A program made the translations under genes and the position numbers. A stretch of 12,252 nucleotides of DNA from JBFKMV01 sp041629655 (GTDB lineage: Bacteria; Acidobacteriota; Polarisedimenticolia; Polarisedimenticolales; Polarisedimenticolaceae). The stretch is from assembly GCA_041629655.1 (NCBI GenBank), contig JBFKMV010000162.1, positions 1-12,252 of the forward strand, given 5' to 3'. Positions 1 through 7,696 of this stretch are shown here, piece after piece (within the stretch, counting starts at the first letter, position 1; each line of letters begins with the position of its first letter). The notes below the pieces were generated by a model. The model ran no database searches, was not told the origin of the DNA, and saw only the letters and a program-made list of their open reading frames with translations.

Positions 1-36
1 CGGCGACGCTCATCGCCGCAGTCTACCCCGAGGCGG

Positions 37-609
37 TCAGAACGGCGTCGGCAACGCGAGTGACGGACCGGCCGGAGCCGTCTCCCCCTCCCGCGCCGCG
101 GCCACGCAGCCCGGCCAGCAGCCTTCGCAGCGCAGGCCGGCCACGGCCAGCTTGTACTCGCAGGGCAGGTTGCCGCAGTAGCCGGCCAGCGTCGAGTAGA
201 CGTGGGTCGAGGTGCCGCTGAAACCGGTCGCGGTGAAGCGGTAGATGATGGTGCTGTTGATCTGCACGATCCCGCAGCCGGCGTCGACGATGTCGCTGCG
301 GTAGAGCGTCACCACCTCCCCGGCCCGGTCGCGCACGGTCTGGTCGCAGAATCCGAACGGGTCGGCGAGGGTGAACACCACGCTGTCGCCGCCCTCCTCG
401 ATCAGCAGCGGCGCTGCGGCCGGCGGCGGATCGAAGCCGCAGCTGTCGAAGGCCTCGGTCGCGGTGGTCTGCCACTCCCCGGCCAGGGCCAGCGGCTCGG
501 GCGGGCCGGCCACCACGCTGACGCCGCCGTCGCCCCCGTCGCCGCCGCACGCCGCGGCGAGCAGCAGCCCCGCCGCCAGCACGAGCATCGCCGGACGCCT
601 CGATTCCAT
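37..609 (-). CDS. Cysteine-rich predicted lipoprotein, unknown function
   Basis: A 190-residue protein that I do not recognise. The N-terminus has two arginines (residues 4-5), a hydrophobic stretch at about 8-20 and a lipobox-like LLAAAC ending at Cys21, so it is probably a lipoprotein anchored after signal peptidase II cleavage. A Gly/Asp-rich linker (CGGDGGDGG) follows. The mature part has eight further cysteines, including a C-terminal CEGCWPGC cluster. An even number fits disulfide bonds in the periplasm, though metal binding by the cluster is possible. I chose the ATG at 609 because AAGGAG (617-622) lies 7 bases upstream of it. The GTG at 615 would leave only one base of spacing. It is divergent from the pseudopilin gene at 804 and has no partner in the window. 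I am confident it is coding and secreted, and have no view on function. Confidence 0.72.
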   Translation of the reverse strand: MESRRPAMLVLAAGLLLAAACGGDGGDGGVSVVAGPPEPLALAGEWQTTATEAFDSCGFDPPPAAAPLLIEEGGDSVVFTLADPFGFCDQTVRDRAGEVVTLYRSDIVDAGCGIVQINSTIIYRFTATGFSGTSTHVYSTLAGYCGNLPCEYKLAVAGLRCEGCWPGCVAAAREGETAPAGPSLALPTPF

Positions 610-616
610 GGTCACG

Positions 617-622
617 CTCCTT
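617..622 (-). promoter_or_regulatory. Shine-Dalgarno AAGGAG that fixes the lipoprotein start
   Basis: Read on the minus strand, AAGGAG sits 7 bases from the ATG at 609 and 1 base from the in-frame GTG at 615. The spacing selects the ATG. Confidence 0.75.
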
Positions 623-734
623 CCCCCGCTGCCACAGAAGGTACGGGCGGCCCGCGGACGCGCAGCGCCGATCGCGCCGCGGAAAGCGGCGTCGTCCGGG
701 AGATCGGCGGTTTCGGCACCGCGGCCCGCCGGAT

Positions 735-763
735 TTGACCGCTTCCCGCGCGGAACCTAGCTT
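735..763 (+). promoter_or_regulatory. Candidate sigma70-type promoter for the pseudopilin operon
   Basis: TTGACC (735-740), a 17-base spacer and TAGCTT (758-763) give a good -35 and a weak -10. Transcription would start near 770, about 34 bases before the GTG start at 804. This is the only clear -35/-10 pair I see in the 610-803 gap. For the divergent lipoprotein gene I saw only a weak minus-strand TACCTT (638-643) with no -35. Confidence 0.5.
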
Positions 764-803
764 TTCTCTACGCTGCGGCGGGGTGTGACGAGGAACGTGA
801 GCC

Positions 804-1259
804 GTGTTCAGGAGCATGACCGTCATCGACGTGCTGGCCGGGCTGGCCATCGTCGCGGTGCTGATCCTGATCGCGATCCCGGAGGTGCGTGACGTGGGAA
901 CGCGCGAGGAGACGAACGCGCTGCTCGACGAGGCCCGCGCGCTCTACGCCGCGTTCAAGGAATACCGGGTGGACCACCAGGCCTACTACGCGACGCTGTC
1001 GCCGGACACGCTCCAGCCGCTGCGCGGCCGCGGCGCGTACGCCGGTGCGGTCACCAGCCGGCTGCTCGGCCGGCGGCTCGACGGCTTCGATTCCCCCGAC
1101 GACCGGGGACCGGACCAGGAGTTCTGGCTCGAGATGACGCTCGAGCGCGACCCGTCGGTCCGTGTCCTGGTCGCCGATTCGGACGACGCGCCGCTGGGCG
1201 GCGGGTTGTGGCTGGACGGCGTCTATCGTTTGCGCAACGGCGTGCTGGCGCCGCGGTGA
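804..1259 (+). CDS. Type IV pilin/pseudopilin-like protein with non-canonical prepilin site
   Basis: A 151-residue protein. Its first 28 residues match the class III (prepilin) signal: a four-residue basic leader MFRS, then MTVIDVLAGLAIVAVLILIAIP. This aligns with the usual G/FTLIELL...IAIP pattern of pilins and type II secretion pseudopilins. Two key positions differ: Ser4 takes the place of the Gly at -1, and Asp9 takes the place of the Glu at +5. Met5 would become the N-methylated first residue. Next comes an acidic amphipathic helix (about 33-55, N-terminal part of the pilin alpha1), then a small C-terminal domain with few recognisable features. The GTG at 804 has AGGA (791-794) nine bases upstream. 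Starting instead at the ATG at 816 would remove the leader. It is followed 13 bases later by a bitopic membrane protein. No secretion or pilus genes (ATPase, platform protein, secretin, prepilin peptidase) are in the window. Confidence 0.72.
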   Translation: MFRSMTVIDVLAGLAIVAVLILIAIPEVRDVGTREETNALLDEARALYAAFKEYRVDHQAYYATLSPDTLQPLRGRGAYAGAVTSRLLGRRLDGFDSPDDRGPDQEFWLEMTLERDPSVRVLVADSDDAPLGGGLWLDGVYRLRNGVLAPR

Positions 1260-1260
1260 C

Positions 1261-1267
1261 GGAGAGG
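1261..1267 (+). promoter_or_regulatory. Shine-Dalgarno GGAGAGG that selects a TTG start
   Basis: GGAGAGG lies 5 bases before TTG 1273 and 17 bases before the next in-frame ATG (1285). The spacing favours the unusual TTG start. It begins 1 base after the pseudopilin stop, so translation may be coupled. Confidence 0.65.
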
Positions 1268-1272
1268 TTGCC

Positions 1273-2358
1273 TTGACGACGGCGATGCCCGACGAGCGGC
1301 ACGAAGCGCTCAAGCCGTATCTGGAGAAGCTGGCCGCCGTCGGCAAGTCCAACGCCGACGCCGAGGCGCCGCTGCGCATCAACGTCGGCGGGGACAGCTT
1401 CCACATCGACCCCTGGGAGCGCGACGCGCTGCTCCAGTCGCTGGAGGGTCCGCAACAGCGCGGGACCCAGCGCTGGCGGACCCTGCTGGCCCAGGGGGTG
1501 GCGCTGCAGGCCAAGACGCTGTCGGACATCCACAAGCTGGAGCAAGGCGGCGACGCCGCGGGGCTGGGCGAGGCGCTGCGGCTCGACGCGACGATCGCCT
1601 TCGCGCTGTTGGAGGAGCTGCAGCGCGCGGTGGACCAGGCCGTCGTGGCGGGCGAGATGGAGCACGCCAGGCGGTTGACGCAGTTCCGCAACAAGCTCAG
1701 CCGCTGCCTGGACGCCGTCGAGAGCCGACTCCAGCCGGCCGATTTCCAAACCGCCCGCGAATTGTCCGAGGAGCTGGTCGCGCTACCGGACCACCGCAAG
1801 CCGCGCCGCGCCCGGGCCGCGAAGCAACCCGAGCCGGCGAAGACGCCGGCGGTGGAGCAGGACGCGGCGCGGATCGAGGCGCTGGTCAAGCTCGAGCAGC
1901 AGCTCGACGAGCAGCTCCGGCGCAAGCAGCGCGCCGCGGCGCCGGAGCCCGCGCTTCCGCGTGCCCGGCCCGCGCCGGCCCCGACCCCCGCACCGCGCGG
2001 CGGGATGCGACGGATCGTGTGGCTGGTGCTGGCCGGTCTCGTCGCGGTGTGGCTCGGGATGGTGGTGTGGCCGCAGTACCGGCAATCCCGTCTGCCGGTG
2101 TTCTCGACGGACGATTTCCGCGACACGCCCGCCGTGACGCACGTCGTCGCCCGGCCCCCGAGCCTGTTCTTGACCGTGGACGAGGACGCCTGGACGGCGA
2201 TGGATCCGACCGAGCGGAACGACCTGATGCAGGCGCTCGGTCGCCGGCTCTCGGTCGCCGGCTACAGCGGCGCGCACGTCAAGAGCTCCGCGGGCCGCAC
2301 CGTGGGGCAGTGGCTCAAGCAGTCCGGCGCCAAGGTGATCGAGCCCGGCCGGCGCTAG
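1273..2358 (+). CDS. Bitopic membrane protein of unknown function
   Basis: A 361-residue protein (TTG start) that I do not recognise. Residues 1 to about 175 are soluble and largely helical, rich in Leu, Glu and Gln, including a run around 80-170. Then comes a basic, Ala/Pro/Lys-rich linker (about 172-245) with an acidic coiled-coil-like stretch (about 196-220). One transmembrane helix follows at about 248-266 (IVWLVLAGLVAVWLGMVVW). A roughly 95-residue C-terminal domain (about 267-361) starts after WPQYRQSR. The basic residues before the helix suggest the N-terminal part is cytoplasmic and the C-terminal domain periplasmic. It follows the pseudopilin gene by 13 bases, so the two are probably one transcript. 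A role alongside the pseudopilin is inference from position only. The end is 16 bases from the convergent metalloregulator stop, with no terminator hairpin visible. Confidence 0.72.
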   Translation: MTTAMPDERHEALKPYLEKLAAVGKSNADAEAPLRINVGGDSFHIDPWERDALLQSLEGPQQRGTQRWRTLLAQGVALQAKTLSDIHKLEQGGDAAGLGEALRLDATIAFALLEELQRAVDQAVVAGEMEHARRLTQFRNKLSRCLDAVESRLQPADFQTARELSEELVALPDHRKPRRARAAKQPEPAKTPAVEQDAARIEALVKLEQQLDEQLRRKQRAAAPEPALPRARPAPAPTPAPRGGMRRIVWLVLAGLVAVWLGMVVWPQYRQSRLPVFSTDDFRDTPAVTHVVARPPSLFLTVDEDAWTAMDPTERNDLMQALGRRLSVAGYSGAHVKSSAGRTVGQWLKQSGAKVIEPGRR

Positions 2359-2374
2359 CCGGACTCCGCCGCGT

Positions 2375-3040
2375 TCAGGCCTGCGGCTCGACCAGGATCG
2401 TCGACGCGGCGCGGTAGCCGAGCTGCACCGGCCGGCCGCTCGCCGGGCGGATCTCGACGGTCTCGGCCAGCTCGTTCCGCGCGATCACCGTCAGGCGCGA
2501 TCCCGGCACCAGCCCCTTCGACTCCAGCAGTCTCAGGAAGTCCTCCCGCTGGTCGATCACGCGCGAGACGCGCAGCGGGCGGTCGACGTCACACTCGACC
2601 AGTGTCGGGTGGTCCTTGCGCTCGACCTCCCCGCCCGGGGTCGGGATCGGGTCGCCGTGGGGATCGACGGAGGGCGATCCGAGCATCTCGTCCATCCGTT
2701 CCAGCAGGCGCTCCGAGATCGCGTGCTCGAGCACCTCGGCCTCGCCGTGCACCTCGCTCCAGTCCATCCCCATCACCCGGACCAGGAACAGCTCGACCAG
2801 CCGGTGCCGCCGCAGCACGTGCTTGGCCAGCTGCGCGCCCTCGGGGGTCAGCCGCACCCCGGTGTAGGGCTCGTAGCGCAACAGGCCCGACTCGGCGAGG
2901 GTCTTGACCATCGCCGTCGCGGTGCCCGGCGCGACGTTCAGGGCCGCGGCGATCTGGCCCGTGGAGACGTGCGACCCCGGGTCGCCCTCGGCGGCGACGT
3001 AGATGCACTTGAGGTAGTCCTCGACCGTGCTGGTGGCCAT
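2375..3040 (-). CDS. DtxR/MntR-family metal-dependent transcriptional repressor with C-terminal FeoA-like domain
   Basis: A 221-residue three-domain metalloregulator. Residues about 1-70 form the winged helix-turn-helix (TGQIAAALNVAPGTATAMVKTL is the HTH region), about 71-140 the dimerisation and metal-binding domain, and about 145-221 the FeoA/SH3-like domain. Aligned with known members, the visible ligands are Asp8, His79, His98, Glu102, Glu105 and His106. Asp8 and Glu102 occupy the positions that are Met10 and Cys102 in iron-sensing DtxR, and match the Asp and Glu of manganese-type MntR/ScaR proteins. A Lys at 11 replaces MntR Glu11. I therefore infer manganese-type sensing, with modest confidence. 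I chose the ATG at 3040 because MATSTVEDYLKCIY matches the family start. There is no Shine-Dalgarno. No Mn or Fe transporter is in the window. The divergent sensor kinase is the only obvious neighbour target besides itself. Confidence 0.9.
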   Translation of the reverse strand: MATSTVEDYLKCIYVAAEGDPGSHVSTGQIAAALNVAPGTATAMVKTLAESGLLRYEPYTGVRLTPEGAQLAKHVLRRHRLVELFLVRVMGMDWSEVHGEAEVLEHAISERLLERMDEMLGSPSVDPHGDPIPTPGGEVERKDHPTLVECDVDRPLRVSRVIDQREDFLRLLESKGLVPGSRLTVIARNELAETVEIRPASGRPVQLGYRAASTILVEPQA

Positions 3041-3049
3041 CGCGCATCG

Positions 3050-3055
3050 AGGATA
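3050..3055 (-). promoter_or_regulatory. Candidate -10 element close to the metalloregulator start
   Basis: Minus-strand TATCCT ends 9 bases before the ATG at 3040. No -35 is evident at 16-18 bases upstream. If used, the transcript would have a leader of only a few bases, which fits the absence of a Shine-Dalgarno sequence. Confidence 0.35.
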
Positions 3056-3069
3056 GCCCAGGCGGGCTC

Positions 3070-3090
3070 CGGCGTCCGGGCCGGACGCCG
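3070..3090. repeat. Perfect 10-bp inverted repeat upstream of the metalloregulator
   Basis: CGGCGTCCGG (3070-3079), a single G, then CCGGACGCCG (3081-3090) pair perfectly. The repeat lies 30 bases upstream of the metalloregulator ATG. No T-run follows on either strand, so it is not a typical intrinsic terminator. It could be an operator or a leader hairpin. Confidence 0.55.
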
Positions 3091-3110
3091 CAAACCTTTT
3101 CCCGGCAAAC

Positions 3111-3133
3111 ACTTGCACAAGTTTGACTTCAAA
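3111..3133. promoter_or_regulatory. Two adjoining inverted repeats, candidate operator
   Basis: ACTTG-CA-CAAGT (3111-3122) and TTTGA-CT-TCAAA (3122-3133) each have perfect 5-bp arms around a 2-bp centre and share one base. The second covers the -35 hexamer of the kinase promoter. They lie in an AT-rich patch that is unusual for this window, between a regulator gene and a divergent kinase gene, which is the expected place for an operator. A related CTTG-T-CAAG occurs at 3159-3167. Binding by the neighbouring DtxR-family protein is inference. Confidence 0.45.
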
Positions 3134-3152
3134 TTCATGCGGTACCTATATT
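3123..3152 (+). promoter_or_regulatory. Candidate sigma70-type promoter for the hybrid kinase
   Basis: TTGACT (3123-3128), an 18-base spacer and TATATT (3147-3152) make the best promoter match in the window. Transcription would begin near 3159, leaving about a 50-base leader before the ATG at 3211. It also argues against the in-frame TTG at 3160 as the start. Confidence 0.6.
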
Positions 3153-3158
3153 TGCTTC

Positions 3159-3167
3159 CTTGTCAAG
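3159..3167. repeat. Short inverted repeat CTTG-T-CAAG at the predicted transcription start
   Basis: A 4-bp-arm palindrome that uses the same CTTG/CAAG half as the repeat at 3111-3122. It is placed at the predicted kinase transcription start. It may be a further operator half-site pair, but it is short enough to arise by chance. Confidence 0.3.
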
Positions 3168-3210
3168 AGCTGAAGGGTCGCGAGTCTTTCTGGGCCGGCG
3201 AGGATCGAGC

Positions 3211-5856
<2,646 letters not shown>

Positions 5857-5860
5857 GCCG

Positions 5861-6619
<759 letters not shown>

Positions 6620-6625
6620 CGGCCC

Positions 6626-6631
6626 ATTGTA
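6626..6631 (-). promoter_or_regulatory. Candidate -10 TACAAT for a leaderless crotonase transcript
   Basis: Minus-strand TACAAT matches TATAAT at five of six positions and ends six bases before the ATG at 6619. Transcription would begin at or next to the start codon. I see no convincing -35. Confidence 0.5.
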
Positions 6632-6654
6632 ACGGAAAGCGGCGGGACACGCGG

Positions 6655-6660
6655 TAGAAT
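6655..6660 (+). promoter_or_regulatory. Candidate -10 TAGAAT for a leaderless DJ-1-like transcript
   Basis: TAGAAT matches TATAAT at five of six positions and is followed by seven bases and the ATG at 6668. Transcription would start at about the start codon. No clear -35 is present. Confidence 0.45.
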
Positions 6661-6667
6661 GCCGCCG

Positions 6668-7420
6668 ATGCGGACGTTGCTCGCAGTCATCGTGGCGCTG
6701 GCCCTGACCGGCGGCTGCGCGCCGGGCGCGGGCCCGGACGCCGGCCCCGGCCCGGCCTGGACCCGCGTCGCTCCCCCCGCCGACCTCGACCTCCAGCGGC
6801 CGCTGCGCGCGGGCTTTCTGATCGTGGACGGCGTGTACAACTCGGAGCTGGTCGCGCCCTACGACATCTTCCACCACACCCCGTTCCACACCACGCCGCT
6901 CCCGGGCATCGAGGTCTTCACCGTCTCGCCCGACGGCCGGCCGGTGACCACGTTCGAGGGGCTGGTGCTGACGCCGCATCATTCGTTCGCCGACGCGCCG
7001 CAGATCGACATCCTGGTCGTGCCCAGCGCCGAGGGCAGCATGGACCGCGACCTCGAGAACGAGGCGATGCTGGCCTGGGTGCGCGACGTCGGCGCGCGGG
7101 CCCGCTTCGTGGTCTCGCTGTGCGACGGCGCGTTCGTGCTGGCGGCGGCGGGGCTGCTCGAGGGCCGGACCGTGACGACGTTCCCCGGCGACCAGGACCG
7201 CTTCGCCGAGATGTTCCCCGGGCTCGAGCTGCGCCGCGAGCCGAGCTTCGTGCACGACGGCCCCGCGCTGACCGCGCAGGGCGGCGCCAAGAGCTACGAC
7301 CCGGCGATGTACCTGGTGGACCACCTGTACGGCGAGGACGTGGCGCGCCGCGTCGGCCGCGGGCTGATCATCGAATGGCCCCCGGCGCCGGGAACGATGC
7401 CGGCGGTCGTGGTCCCCTGA
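6668..7420 (+). CDS. DJ-1/PfpI-family predicted lipoprotein
   Basis: A 250-residue protein. Residues 1-17 look like a lipoprotein signal (MRTLLAVIVALALTGGC), with Cys17 as the lipidated residue, followed by a Gly/Pro/Ala linker. From about 45 it has the DJ-1/PfpI (class I glutamine amidotransferase-like) fold: strand GFLIVDGV, a conserved Glu60, DILVVPSAEG (114-123), and the nucleophile elbow SLCDGAFVLAAAGLL with Cys152. The T-T-H motif seen after the elbow in many relatives is TTF (170-172) here, so the usual His partner is absent. The rest resembles a distinct subfamily of unknown function. Family members include proteases, glyoxalases/deglycases, isonitrile hydratases and AraC-linked sensor domains, so no reaction should be assumed. 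I prefer the ATG at 6668 over the ATG at 6659, which lies inside the -10 candidate. No Shine-Dalgarno precedes either. Confidence 0.85.
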   Translation: MRTLLAVIVALALTGGCAPGAGPDAGPGPAWTRVAPPADLDLQRPLRAGFLIVDGVYNSELVAPYDIFHHTPFHTTPLPGIEVFTVSPDGRPVTTFEGLVLTPHHSFADAPQIDILVVPSAEGSMDRDLENEAMLAWVRDVGARARFVVSLCDGAFVLAAAGLLEGRTVTTFPGDQDRFAEMFPGLELRREPSFVHDGPALTAQGGAKSYDPAMYLVDHLYGEDVARRVGRGLIIEWPPAPGTMPAVVVP

Positions 7421-7429
7421 GCAGCGCAT

Positions 7430-7459
7430 TTGCCCGCGGCGAGCCGCGGGACCTATGTT
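7430..7459 (+). promoter_or_regulatory. Candidate promoter for the small four-cysteine protein
   Basis: TTGCCC (7430-7435), an 18-base spacer and TATGTT (7454-7459). Transcription would start about 5 bases before the ATG at 7472. An inverted repeat (7433-7450) fills the spacer and overlaps the -35. Confidence 0.35.
7433..7450. repeat. Perfect 8-bp inverted repeat between the DJ-1-like and four-cysteine genes
   Basis: CCCGCGGC-GA-GCCGCGGG, 12 bases after the DJ-1-like stop. It would make a strong GC hairpin in RNA, but no T-run follows (ACCTATG), so it is only a weak terminator candidate. It could instead be an operator inside the downstream promoter. Confidence 0.5.
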
Positions 7460-7471
7460 CGCGTCGCGCCG

Positions 7472-7696
7472 ATGCGAGAGCCTGAAGCCACCGAGCCGCG
7501 GAGCGGCGTCCGCGCCGTCTCCTGCCAGGGCTGCCGTCACTACCGGGTGACCTGGGACCCGGCGGAGCCTCACGCCTGCCTGGCCTACGGTTTCCGCTCG
7601 CTACGGCTCCCGTCCCTGGCCGTGCTCGAGATGTCCGGGATGCGCTGCCAGCTTCGCGAACCGGTGCGTCAGCGCAAGCGCGCCTCGCGCCGGTAA
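7472..7696 (+). CDS. Small four-cysteine protein, probable zinc-ribbon-like fold
   Basis: A 74-residue basic protein. Four cysteines (Cys18, Cys21, Cys36, Cys59) lie in a C-x2-C-RHY-x-VTWDP-x3-PH-x-C ... LPSLAVLEMSGMRC layout, with His23 beside the first pair. I recall a family of small uncharacterised bacterial proteins with this pattern, but cannot name it with certainty. Zinc binding by the four cysteines is inferred from spacing alone. The C-terminus is strongly basic (RQRKRASRR), which could suit nucleic-acid binding. The ATG at 7472 has no Shine-Dalgarno. An in-frame TTG at 7430 would add 14 poorly conserved-looking residues and would sit on the promoter candidate. The last 28 bases overlap the 3' end of the convergent fusion gene. 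Confidence 0.75.
   Translation: MREPEATEPRSGVRAVSCQGCRHYRVTWDPAEPHACLAYGFRSLRLPSLAVLEMSGMRCQLREPVRQRKRASRR

Noticed and set aside
1..36. Minus-strand ATG at 11-13 as the start of a further gene running off the left edge
   Set aside because: Only four codons are in the window and there is no Shine-Dalgarno, so it cannot be supported.
3070..3100. Inverted repeat 3070-3090 followed by CAAACCTTTT as an intrinsic terminator
   Set aside because: The T-run is short and not adjacent to the stem, and the element lies between divergent gene starts where no transcript needs to end.
3161..3166. Perfect minus-strand TTGACA as a -35 for the metalloregulator
   Set aside because: No TANNNT is found 16-19 bases downstream on that strand. 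The sequence is better explained as part of the CTTG-T-CAAG repeat.
3160..3210. TTG 3160 as the kinase start, adding 17 residues
   Set aside because: It coincides with the predicted transcription start and lacks a Shine-Dalgarno, whereas ATG 3211 has GAGGA at good spacing.
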